This document shows positions 25,864 through 34,270 of a DNA stretch of 64,000 bases, one piece after another. The first letter of the stretch is position 1; every line of letters starts with the position of its first letter. The DNA is taken from assembly GCF_021412625.1 (NCBI RefSeq), contig NZ_JAKCFI010000006.1, positions 372,001 through 436,000 of the forward strand. Reading direction: 5' to 3'. A program made the translations under genes and the position numbers. The notes beneath the pieces are model-generated. The model was not told the DNA's origin. It saw nothing but the letters and a program-made list of their open reading frames with translations, and ran no database searches. Origin of the DNA: Myxococcus stipitatus (GTDB lineage: Bacteria > Myxococcota > Myxococcia > Myxococcales > Myxococcaceae).

Positions 25864-28416
25864 ATGGCGCACACGACCGAAGACAAGAACTTCCGGCTCC
25901 CCCCCACCGTTCGCCCCAGCCGCTACGCGGCGACGCTGACCCTGGACCTGGACGCGAAGTCCTTCTCCGGGCAGCAGACCGTCGACGTGGAGGTGACCGA
26001 GCCCACGCGGGAGATCGTCCTCCACGCCATCGCGCTCACGCTCGGCGAGGTGACGTTCCGCGCGGGCGGCGACACGCGCAAGCCGGCCTCCATCCAGCCC
26101 GTCGCCGTGAGCGAGACGGTGGTGCTGCGCTTCGACGCGCCGCTGCCGGTGGGCAAGGCCGCCCTGGACGTGGCGTGGAGGGGCGCCTTCACGGAGGGCC
26201 TGCGCGGCCTGTACCTGGCCGGCAAGGTGGCCGCCACCCAGTTCGAGGCCGCCGACGCGCGCCGCGTCTTCCCGTCCTTCGACGAGCCGTCCTTCAAGGC
26301 GAAGTGGTCGCTGTCCGTGCGCGTGCCCCAGGGGCTCACCGTGCTGGGCAACGGCCCGGTGGTGAAGGAGGAGCAGGACGGCGCCCACGTGAAGGTGACG
26401 TTCCAGGAGACGGAGGTGCTCAGCAGCTACCTCATCGCCCTGGTGGTGGGCCCGCTGGTGGGCACGCCCGCCGAGCGCGTGGGCGACATCCCCGTGCGCA
26501 CCTGGGCCCTGCCGGAGAAGGCGCACCTGACGCGCTTCGGCCAGGACGTGGCGCTGGCGGTGCTGCCCCGGCTGCAGGACTACTTCGGCCTGCCGTATGC
26601 CTTCACCAAGGTGGACCAGGTGGGCATCCCGGACTTCGAGGCGGGCGCCATGGAGAACGCGGGCCTCATCACCTACCGCGAGGTGGCGCTGCTGTTGGAC
26701 CCGGCCACCGCGCCGCTGTCCGTGCAGAAGCGCGTGGCGGAGGTGGTGACGCACGAGCTGGCGCACCAGTGGTTCGGCAACTGGGTCACCATGGTGTGGT
26801 GGGACGACCTGTGGCTCAACGAGGCCTTCGCCACGTGGATGGCGTTCAAGATCGTCGACCAGTGGAGGCCCGAGTGGCGCATGTGGCTGGACTTCGACTC
26901 GCACCGCGCCAGCGCGCTGCACCTGGACGCGCTCAAGTCCACGCACCCCATCCACGGCGCGGTCCACAACGCGGGCGAGGCCGGGGAGAGCTTCGACGCG
27001 ATTACGTACGAGAAGGGCGGCGCGGTGCTGCGGATGATCGAGGGCTTCCTCGGCGAGGGGCCGTTCCGCGAGGGCATCCGCCTGTACATGCGCAAGCACG
27101 CGCGCGCCAACGCGGTGAAGGAGGACCTGTGGAACGCGCTGGGTGAGGCGGCGAAGCAGCCGGTGGAGGAGCTGGCCACCGCGTGGGTGGGCCAGAGCGG
27201 CTTCCCGCTGGTGAGCGCGAAGGTGGACGGGCGCGAGCTGTCGCTGTCGCAGCAGCGCTTCTATTCGGAGCCGGGCGTGGGGAGCGCGGAGAAGTGGCCG
27301 GTGCCCATGGTGCTGCGCTACGAGGACGCCTCGGGCGTGCACGAGCAGCGGGTGCTGCTGCGCGAACCCAAGGCCACGGTGAAGCTGGAGGGCTCCGGCG
27401 AGGTGAAGTGGCTGTGCGCCAACGCGGGCTCCACGGGCTTCTACCGCGTGGCGTACGACACGCCCGCGCTCCAGAAGCTGGCGGCGAACCTCCAGGCGCT
27501 GGCGCCCTCCGAGCGCATCTCCCTGCTGGCGGACCAGTGGGCGCTGGTGCGCGCCGGCAAGGCGTCCGTGGCGGACCTGCTCGACCTGGCGGCGCGCTTC
27601 GGGGACGAGGAGGACGACTCCGTCCTGGACGAGCTGGTGGGCCGGCTGGGCTACGTGGAGGGCCGGCTGGTGGAGGGCGAGGACCAGGCGCGGCTGCGCG
27701 CGTGGGTGGAGAAGCTGCTGGGCCCCGGCCTGAAGAAGCTGGGCTGGCAGGCGGCGGCGGGCGAGACGGACCGCGTGAAGCTGCGGCGCGCCGCGCTGGT
27801 GCGGGCGGTGGGCGGGCTGGCGCGAAGCCGGGAGGCATTGGCCGAGGCGAAGCCGCGCGTGGCGCGCATGCTCCAGGGCGAGCGCGACGCGCTGGAGCCC
27901 AACCTGCTGGACGCGGCGGTGGGCATGGTGGCGCGCGCGGGCGACGCGGCCCTCTTCGACACCATCCTGCAGAAGGTCCCCCGGGAGCCGGACCCGGCCA
28001 CGCAGCGCCGGTACCTGATGGCGCTGACGGCCTTCGAGGAGCCGGCCCTGGCCCAGCGCGCGCAAGGGCTCTTGTTCTCGGACACGGTGAAGACGCAGGA
28101 CGTGGCCAGCTTCGTGTCGGGCCTGATGGCCAACCGCACCGGCCGGGACGCGTGGTGGGCGCGGATGCGCGAGCAGTGGAAGGACGTGGTGGCGCGCACC
28201 GGCGGCGCGCCCATGCTGCTGCGCCGCATCGTGGAGGCGATGGGGCTATTGCGCACCCGCGAGCAGCTGGACCAGATGAAGGCGCTGCTCCAGGGGCACC
28301 CCATCCCGGAGGCCCAGCAAGCCACCGCGCAGACGTTGGAGCGGCTGGCGCAGGACGTCGCCCTGCGCGAGCGCTGTGGCCCCGAGGTCTCCGCCTGGCT
28401 GAAGAAGCAGCCGTGA
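25864..28416 (+). CDS. M1 family zinc aminopeptidase
   Basis: An 850-residue aminopeptidase that removes N-terminal residues from peptides. The substrate-binding GAMEN motif is at 261-265 and the zinc site at His297, His301 and Glu320 (HELAH ... NEAFATW). An ERAP1-like C-terminal helical domain fills the last ~330 residues, as in the ~850-residue bacterial and eukaryotic enzymes. No signal peptide (MAHTTEDKNFRLPPTVRPSRY), so cytoplasmic. It lies 14 bases downstream of the HExxH gene. Confidence 0.96.
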   Translation: MAHTTEDKNFRLPPTVRPSRYAATLTLDLDAKSFSGQQTVDVEVTEPTREIVLHAIALTLGEVTFRAGGDTRKPASIQPVAVSETVVLRFDAPLPVGKAALDVAWRGAFTEGLRGLYLAGKVAATQFEAADARRVFPSFDEPSFKAKWSLSVRVPQGLTVLGNGPVVKEEQDGAHVKVTFQETEVLSSYLIALVVGPLVGTPAERVGDIPVRTWALPEKAHLTRFGQDVALAVLPRLQDYFGLPYAFTKVDQVGIPDFEAGAMENAGLITYREVALLLDPATAPLSVQKRVAEVVTHELAHQWFGNWVTMVWWDDLWLNEAFATWMAFKIVDQWRPEWRMWLDFDSHRASALHLDALKSTHPIHGAVHNAGEAGESFDAITYEKGGAVLRMIEGFLGEGPFREGIRLYMRKHARANAVKEDLWNALGEAAKQPVEELATAWVGQSGFPLVSAKVDGRELSLSQQRFYSEPGVGSAEKWPVPMVLRYEDASGVHEQRVLLREPKATVKLEGSGEVKWLCANAGSTGFYRVAYDTPALQKLAANLQALAPSERISLLADQWALVRAGKASVADLLDLAARFGDEEDDSVLDELVGRLGYVEGRLVEGEDQARLRAWVEKLLGPGLKKLGWQAAAGETDRVKLRRAALVRAVGGLARSREALAEAKPRVARMLQGERDALEPNLLDAAVGMVARAGDAALFDTILQKVPREPDPATQRRYLMALTAFEEPALAQRAQGLLFSDTVKTQDVASFVSGLMANRTGRDAWWARMREQWKDVVARTGGAPMLLRRIVEAMGLLRTREQLDQMKALLQGHPIPEAQQATAQTLERLAQDVALRERCGPEVSAWLKKQP

Positions 28417-28441
28417 CGTCGGCGTTTCCCAGAGGCTCTTG

Positions 28442-29806
28442 ATGAAGACCACCCTGACGCCCACCAGCCTCCTGGGCGCGCGCGAGGCCCTCCGGCGCGC
28501 CAACACGGACTTCGCCCGCGTCTATCCGGGCGAGTCGCCCCGCCGTCAGCCGGTGCACGTGGTGTACGGCGGCGCGCACCTGTTCCGCGCGGAGTCGGCG
28601 CGGAAGCTGGGGAACCTGGCGCTCGCGGCGCTGAGGGACTACGCCCCGGACGCGGCCGAGCTGGCCCACGGCCTGGGGTTGCCCCAGCGGGGCCGCTTCG
28701 CCCAGCGCGTCTACGAGCGCGTGCTGGACAAGCTGACGCGGGAGCCCGTCGAGGACTACCGCATCGACTTCGAGGACGGGTACGGCCACCGCCCGGACGC
28801 GGAGGAGGACGCGCACGCGGTGGCCGCCGCGAAGGAGATGGCGCGGGGCCTGGCCCTGGGCACGCTGCCGCCCTTCGTGGGCATCCGCGTGAAGTCCTTC
28901 ACGGAGGAGTTGTTCGAGCGCGCCTCGCGCACGTTGGACCTGTTCGTCACCACGCTGCTCGAGCACAGCGAGGGGCGGCTGCCACCGTCCTTCGTGGTCA
29001 CCCTGCCCAAGGTGACGCTGCCCGAGCAGGTGGCGGCGCTCGCGCGCATCCTCGAGGTCCTCGAGTCGGCGCATGGCCTGACGCGAGGGGTGCTGGAGCT
29101 GGAGTTGATGGTGGAGACGCCCCAGGCGCTCTTCGACCGCGAGGGCCGGCTGCACCTGCCCGCGCTGGTGGCCGCCGGAGCGGGGCGCTGCGCCAGCGTG
29201 CACCTGGGCCTGTATGACTACACCGCCGCGCTCAGCGTGAGCGCCCACGCGCAGAGCATGCTGCACCCCGCCTGTGACTTCCTGCGCGACCTGGTGCAGG
29301 TCTCGCTCGCGGGCACGGGCATCCTGCTCTCCGACGGCGCGACGAACGTGATGCCGGTGCCGCCACACCGCAAGCAGGGTGACACGCCGCTGCTGCCCAC
29401 GCAGCTTCGGGAGAACAGCGAGGCGGTGCAGCGGGTGTGGCAGCAGACCTATCGCCACATCCGGCACTCGCTGGAGCGCGGCTGGTATCAGGGCTGGGAC
29501 CTGCACCCGGCGCAGTTCCCGGTGCGCTACGCGGCCGTGTATGCGTTCTTCCTGGAGGGGCTCGACGCGGCGACGCGACGGCTCAAGGCGTTCATGGAGA
29601 AGGCGGCGCAGGCCACGCTGGTGGGCGACGTGTTCGACGACGCCGCCACGGGCCAGGGGCTGCTCAACTTCTTCCTTCGCGGCCTGGGCTGCGGCGCGCT
29701 CCAGCAGGACGAGGTGCTCGCCGCCGGCCTCACGCTGGAGGAGCTGCGCGGCCGTTCGTTCCGGGCCATCCTCGAGTCACGCCGAGCCCGCCCCTCCGGG
29801 GCGTGA
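28442..29806 (+). CDS. DUF6986 / HpcH-citrate lyase-like aldolase family protein
   Basis: A 454-residue protein related to the HpcH/HpaI and citrate-lyase beta TIM-barrel aldolases. Supporting segments are VEDYRIDFEDGYGHRPDAEEDAHAV, an acidic metal-binding-type loop, the strand VLELELMVETPQALF with the catalytic-type glutamate, and ASVHLGLYDYTAAL. RefSeq labels such proteins DUF6986 (from memory). ATG 28442 follows AGAGGCTCTTG. It lies 25 bases after the aminopeptidase and probably shares its transcript. Reaction unknown. Confidence 0.78.
   Translation: MKTTLTPTSLLGAREALRRANTDFARVYPGESPRRQPVHVVYGGAHLFRAESARKLGNLALAALRDYAPDAAELAHGLGLPQRGRFAQRVYERVLDKLTREPVEDYRIDFEDGYGHRPDAEEDAHAVAAAKEMARGLALGTLPPFVGIRVKSFTEELFERASRTLDLFVTTLLEHSEGRLPPSFVVTLPKVTLPEQVAALARILEVLESAHGLTRGVLELELMVETPQALFDREGRLHLPALVAAGAGRCASVHLGLYDYTAALSVSAHAQSMLHPACDFLRDLVQVSLAGTGILLSDGATNVMPVPPHRKQGDTPLLPTQLRENSEAVQRVWQQTYRHIRHSLERGWYQGWDLHPAQFPVRYAAVYAFFLEGLDAATRRLKAFMEKAAQATLVGDVFDDAATGQGLLNFFLRGLGCGALQQDEVLAAGLTLEELRGRSFRAILESRRARPSGA
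29789..29803. terminator. Short hairpin at gene end
   Basis: CGCCCC-TCC-GGGGCG is a perfect 6-bp stem with a 3-base loop overlapping the last codons of the aldolase-like gene. A convergent gene ends at 29891. No U-tract follows, so the terminator role is tentative. Confidence 0.3.
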
Positions 29807-29890
29807 GGGCGCGCCGCGCCGCGAGGCAGTCACCAACTGGCCCGGTATGTCGCTCGCGCCGGGGGGCCGAGCCACGCGCCGGGCCGAGCA

Positions 29891-30982
29891 TCAGCCCGCG
29901 GCCGGCCCCGGCGTATCACTCGTGTCCGGTGTCTCCGGGCGCTCCCGGGTCGCGCGGGCCGCGCGGAACAGGGCGACGTCGATAGCCACCGCGCCCGCGA
30001 GGAAGAGCAGCGGACCCATCCGCAATGACAGCCCGAGCAATCCCCACAGCGTGACGACCCCCGCGAGCACCGGCAGCAGCACCACGGGCGCCGCCGCGCG
30101 GGCGCGCGGCACCGAGACCAGCAACGCCATGGACAACAGGCACACGACCACGAGCGGCGCGCCAGCGCGGGCGCGGCCCGGCAACGAGTAGGCCGAGTAC
30201 CGGGTGCTCATCCCCGGCTGCCAGCCATAATCCCACTGCTCGTACTCGACGCCCGTGCGCCGCCCTCGCGGGTCCACCTCGACGATCTGCTTGCGGTCGT
30301 AGCCGTAGCTCCCCAGCGACGTGAAGCCCTGGAGCCCCGAGCCCCACGTGAACAGCAGCGACAGCGCGCAGACAGCCGCCGCCGGCAGCACCCACCGCTT
30401 CAGGCTCGCGGCCCCGGGCGGGACACGCAGCTCCGGGTCCGCCGCGGACGAGGCCTCGAACACACGCCACTGGACGTAGCCCAACACGACGGCGGCGACG
30501 ACCCACAGGAGCGGCACGAGCCCGAAGCCCAACGACAGGAACGCGAAGGTGATGGCCAGCGCGGTGAACACCGGCAGGAACGCGGGGTGCTCGGCCATGT
30601 TGGCGAGCCGGGCCAGGGGCTCCGGCACGGGCCGCCCCGCGGCACGCCACTCCCTCGCGCCGAGCAGCACGCTGCCGGCGACCATCACCACCGACCAGGG
30701 CAGGCCGATGCCTCCGCTGATGATGGGCAACCCGGGCAGGAGCACGGCGGCGGCGACCAGCCCGGACCCCAGCAGCGGCAACGAGCCCCCCGGCAGCTTC
30801 GCGCGCAGGCGCGGGTCCTCCAACACGTTCTGCACCGCGCGCCCGGCGGCCTCCGCGCCACGACGCGCGCTCTCGGCCATCTCATCCACGCTCGGGAGGG
30901 TGGACGACACGTCGCGACCACAGCGCGGACAGACAGGGGCGCTCGCCTCGGGGAGCGGCTGACCACAATGAGGACACGACAT
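29891..30982 (-). CDS. Zinc-ribbon multi-pass membrane protein
   Basis: A 363-residue protein that opens with a rubredoxin-type zinc ribbon (CPHCGQPLPEASAPVCPRCG, residues 3-22), then a short amphipathic helix and about eight hydrophobic segments. This layout is common in hypothetical membrane proteins with a cytoplasmic ribbon. ATG 30982 was chosen because GGAGGGACTCCC precedes it and it starts at the ribbon. A loop with YGYDRKQIVEVDPRGRRTGVEYEQWDYGW suggests an extracytoplasmic domain. Function unknown. Confidence 0.8.
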   Translation of the reverse strand: MSCPHCGQPLPEASAPVCPRCGRDVSSTLPSVDEMAESARRGAEAAGRAVQNVLEDPRLRAKLPGGSLPLLGSGLVAAAVLLPGLPIISGGIGLPWSVVMVAGSVLLGAREWRAAGRPVPEPLARLANMAEHPAFLPVFTALAITFAFLSLGFGLVPLLWVVAAVVLGYVQWRVFEASSAADPELRVPPGAASLKRWVLPAAAVCALSLLFTWGSGLQGFTSLGSYGYDRKQIVEVDPRGRRTGVEYEQWDYGWQPGMSTRYSAYSLPGRARAGAPLVVVCLLSMALLVSVPRARAAAPVVLLPVLAGVVTLWGLLGLSLRMGPLLFLAGAVAIDVALFRAARATRERPETPDTSDTPGPAAG

Positions 30983-31212
30983 GGGAGTCCCTCCGGATGC
31001 CATGGGAGGACAGCCTAGCGCCTCCAGACATGGGCACCACGGCCGACTCGCGCCAGACACGCTGGCAACGGACGCACGCTCGGCGCGCGAGGGCACGGCC
31101 CGGGGCCAGGGCACACGGGAATGCGGCGCGAGCGCGCACCGCGTGACACCTCCCCTGGCGCCACGTCATCCATGGGCGTCGACCCACCGCGGGTCCCCCT
31201 CGGAAGACCGCC

Positions 31213-32280
31213 CTACCAGAGCATGTCCTGGTCCTCGCTGACGCCAGGGACCTGGGACAGCTGGAGCGTCCTGCTCCCCACCTTCACGGTGCCCTCGAAG
31301 AAGCCCACCGGCTGGGCGAAGTGGCTGACGATGAGGCGCAGGTTGCGCTCCTCGCGGTGCACGTGGATGGGCTGGAAGCGCAGGTCCACCGCGCCGTCCA
31401 CCGTCGTCATCCGCCAGGGGGCCAGCAGGTCCTTCGCGTCGTACTCGAAGCGGGCGCGGGCCAGCGGATAGAGCCGGTCGCCCAGCCACAGCGCGTTCTC
31501 GTTGGCCTCCGCGTTGCTCTCGTTGAAGCCCTCCACCAGGTTGAGGCCCACGGGCGTCCCGTCCGCCAGCCGCCCCGCCGCGAAGGCCCAGCGCCACGCG
31601 GTGTGTCGCGCCAGATAGCCCTGCGTGTAGTCGATTCCACCCACGCCCCCGTCCAGCCGGAAGCGCTTGCCCCCCGCCTCCAGACTTCCGAAGGACAACA
31701 GGCCGTTGCGCTTCATCGTCACGTTGACCAGCCCGTCGCCCTCCACGGGCGCGATGACCGTCAGCGCCGGAGGGCCGCCGGCCACGAGCAGCTCGCCGGC
31801 CCACTGGAAGGTGTTGAGGCTGCCGGTGCGCACGCGACTGACGTCCACCTCCACCTGGTAGCGCTCGTCCTCCTCGCCCCGACGGATGGCCAGCTTCCCC
31901 CCCAGCGTCCGGAAGGACGCGCTGAGCCCCGCGCCGGGCCTGTCCCCCAGCGCCACCATGGGGCCCGGAGCGCCGAGGAAGCTCACGTCGCACAACGGCC
32001 TGCGCTCCTTCAGGTCGATGGCCACCGCGAAGGCGCTGGCGGAGTAGCCCAGGTCCACCACGGCGAAGAGGGCGGCCACCTCCGGCGTCGCGGCGAAGGT
32101 GTAGTGCCACCGCTTGCGCTTGAGCAGGCGGGTGGCGCGCGCCGGGGCCCAGCGGCCCATCAACTTGGGGAGGTCCACCTCTGGCAGCTCACCCTGGTAC
32201 GTGCCGAAGCGGGGCTCGCCCTGGGTGGTGGCCACGGAGGTGGGCGCGGCGGGCAGGAGGGCATCTCTCTCGGGCGTCAT
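31213..32280 (-). CDS. DUF2804 family protein
   Basis: A 355-residue protein matching DUF2804: a beta-rich protein with the typical RLLKRKRWHYTF start, GYSASAFAVAIDL, the central WAFAAGRLADGTPVGLNLVEG and a C-terminal HFAQPVGFFEGTV. No signal or membrane segment is visible. The family is widespread and uncharacterised; lipocalin-like folds have been proposed for related DUFs, which I cannot verify here. It lies 86 bases downstream of the ABC permease on the same strand. Confidence 0.82.
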   Translation of the reverse strand: MTPERDALLPAAPTSVATTQGEPRFGTYQGELPEVDLPKLMGRWAPARATRLLKRKRWHYTFAATPEVAALFAVVDLGYSASAFAVAIDLKERRPLCDVSFLGAPGPMVALGDRPGAGLSASFRTLGGKLAIRRGEEDERYQVEVDVSRVRTGSLNTFQWAGELLVAGGPPALTVIAPVEGDGLVNVTMKRNGLLSFGSLEAGGKRFRLDGGVGGIDYTQGYLARHTAWRWAFAAGRLADGTPVGLNLVEGFNESNAEANENALWLGDRLYPLARARFEYDAKDLLAPWRMTTVDGAVDLRFQPIHVHREERNLRLIVSHFAQPVGFFEGTVKVGSRTLQLSQVPGVSEDQDMLW

Positions 32281-32366
32281 TCCCGCCCATTGGAAGCCAA
32301 CCCACGCCGGATGTCATGCGCCGTCGCGAGCGAGGTGTCTGGAGGCGGACCCTGCCCCCCGGACAC

Positions 32367-33539
32367 CTACGCGCGACCGAAGACGATGCGCTCCTGGGAC
32401 AACAGGCCCGTGGTGATGCGCAGGGACACCCACGCCACCACGACGCTGGAAGCCGCCGCGATGAGGAACGGCACCGGCCCCAAAGCCTCGCCGCGCATCA
32501 CCTCGCCCGCCAGCAGCTCCTGCCCCAGCACCGGCACCGCGAACATCCACGTCTTCGTCTGCACCGGCGACAGCGCCAGCACCATGCCCGGCAACATGGG
32601 CACCACCATCAACAGGGACAGGTAGGTCTGCGCCTCCTTGAACGAGCGCGCATAGGTGGACACCCACATCTGCACGGCGGAGGCGGCCAGCGTCAGCGGC
32701 AGCACCGCGAGCGCCATGTTCAGCGCGGCGGGGGCGTCGAAGCGCGCCTTGACGCCCAGGTCCTCCAGGGGCACGCGCTTGACCACGAGCAGGTAGGCCA
32801 CGAGCGTCACCAGCACCGCGCCCGCGGCCATGGCGACGGTGGCCAGCCACTTGCCCGCCACCACCGCGCCGCGCGGCGTGGGGTTGAGCAGCAGCGGCTC
32901 CAGCGAGCCGCGCTCGCGCTCGCCCGCCATGGTGTCGCTCGCCAGCTGCATGCCGCCCGCGAACGCCGCCAGCACCAGGAAGAGGGGCACCATGTTCAAG
33001 AAGCCCGCCGCGGTGCGCTCCGGCGTGGACAGGTCCTCCTCGTCCACGCGCAGGGCCACGGCCAGGTCCGGCGCCACGCCGCGCGCGGCCAGCCGCTGGT
33101 TGCCCACCGTCTGCGAGTACGCGTCCAGCAAGCGCTTGAGCCGCGTCACCGTGTGGCGCGCGGACTGACGGGAGCTGTCCACCACCATCCGCACGTCCGC
33201 GGTGCGCCCGGTGGAGAAGTCCTTCCCATAATCCTCGGGGACGATGAGCACCGCGTCGAGCGAGCCCGCGCGGATGCGCTCCTCGTAGTCCTCCGGCACC
33301 TGCTTCAGCGTCGCGCCGTGGCGCTCCAGGAAGGCCATGAGGCTGGGGGCATGCTCGCGCCCCACCACGGGCAGCTCCAGCGGCCGGTCCTGCCGGTACC
33401 AGGACGCCAGCAGGTTGAACATGACCAGGAAGATGAGCGGGCCCACCACGGGCCACAGCATGGAGGTGAGCATCGAGCGCCGGTCGCGCACGTGGTCCCT
33501 CAGCTCCTTGCGGAAGACGGTGCCAACCAGTCGCCTCAT
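32367..33539 (-). CDS. ABC-2 / NatB-like exporter permease
   Basis: A 390-residue permease. One N-terminal transmembrane helix is followed by a large extracytoplasmic domain (about residues 50-190, with FSTGRTADVRMVVDSSRQSARHTVTRL) and then five helices, the NatB/ABC2_membrane_3 layout. MAGERERGSLEPLLLNPTPR is a family signature. ATG 33539 overlaps the ATPase stop as ATGA, so subunits are made in fixed ratio. Probably exports ions, a peptide or lipid. Confidence 0.93.
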   Translation of the reverse strand: MRRLVGTVFRKELRDHVRDRRSMLTSMLWPVVGPLIFLVMFNLLASWYRQDRPLELPVVGREHAPSLMAFLERHGATLKQVPEDYEERIRAGSLDAVLIVPEDYGKDFSTGRTADVRMVVDSSRQSARHTVTRLKRLLDAYSQTVGNQRLAARGVAPDLAVALRVDEEDLSTPERTAAGFLNMVPLFLVLAAFAGGMQLASDTMAGERERGSLEPLLLNPTPRGAVVAGKWLATVAMAAGAVLVTLVAYLLVVKRVPLEDLGVKARFDAPAALNMALAVLPLTLAASAVQMWVSTYARSFKEAQTYLSLLMVVPMLPGMVLALSPVQTKTWMFAVPVLGQELLAGEVMRGEALGPVPFLIAAASSVVVAWVSLRITTGLLSQERIVFGRA

Positions 33540-34270
33540 TGCATCAACCCCTGCTCGCTGCCGATGGTCGCGACGAAGGCCTCTTCCAGGCTGTCCTTGC
33601 CGGTGGTCGCGCGCAGCGCGTCCGGGGTGCCGTCCGCCACCACCCGGCCATGCGCCACCACGACGATGCGCTCGCACAGCGCGGCCACCTCCTGCATGAC
33701 GTGGCTGGAGAAGACGACGCAGCACCCCGCGTCCTTCAGCCGCCGCAGCAGCGTGCGCACCGCGCGCGTGCTCATCACGTCCAGGCCGTTGGTGGGCTCG
33801 TCCAGCAGCACGTTGCGCGGCCCGTGCACCAGCGCCCGCGCCAGCGCCACCTTCACCCGCTCGCCCTGGCTGAAGCCCTCCGCGCGCCGGTCGGCGATCT
33901 CCTTCATGTCCAGCAGGTCCACCAGCTCGTCCACGCGCTTGTCGAGCACCGCGCCGGACAGGCCATGCAGCTCGCCGTAGTACCGCGCGTGCTCGCGCGC
34001 GGTGAGGCGCGGGTAGAGCCCCCGCGCGTCCGGCAGCACGCCCAGCGCGCGGCGCGCGTCCTGCGGGCGCGTCACCACGTCCACGTCGTCCACCGTCGCG
34101 GTGCCTCCGTCCGGGCGCACCAGCGTGTAGAGCATGCGCATCGTCGTCGTCTTGCCCGCGCCGTTGGGCCCGAGCAGGCCGGTGATGCACCCGTCCTCCG
34201 CGGTGAAGGACACGTCCTCCACCGCCGTCACCTTCCCGAAGCGCTTGTGCAGGTTCGTCGCGCGAATCAT
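33536..34270 (-). CDS. ABC transporter ATP-binding protein (NatA-like)
   Basis: A complete 244-residue ATPase: Walker A GPNGAGKTTT, Q-loop region, signature FSQGERVKVALARAL, Walker B NVLLDEPTNGLD and switch histidine SSHVMQEV. It overlaps the hydrolase stop by one base (TGATG) and the permease start by four (ATGA), giving a three-gene coupled unit. No accessory domains, matching NatA/CcmA types. Confidence 0.95.
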   Translation of the reverse strand: MIRATNLHKRFGKVTAVEDVSFTAEDGCITGLLGPNGAGKTTTMRMLYTLVRPDGGTATVDDVDVVTRPQDARRALGVLPDARGLYPRLTAREHARYYGELHGLSGAVLDKRVDELVDLLDMKEIADRRAEGFSQGERVKVALARALVHGPRNVLLDEPTNGLDVMSTRAVRTLLRRLKDAGCCVVFSSHVMQEVAALCERIVVVAHGRVVADGTPDALRATTGKDSLEEAFVATIGSEQGLMQ

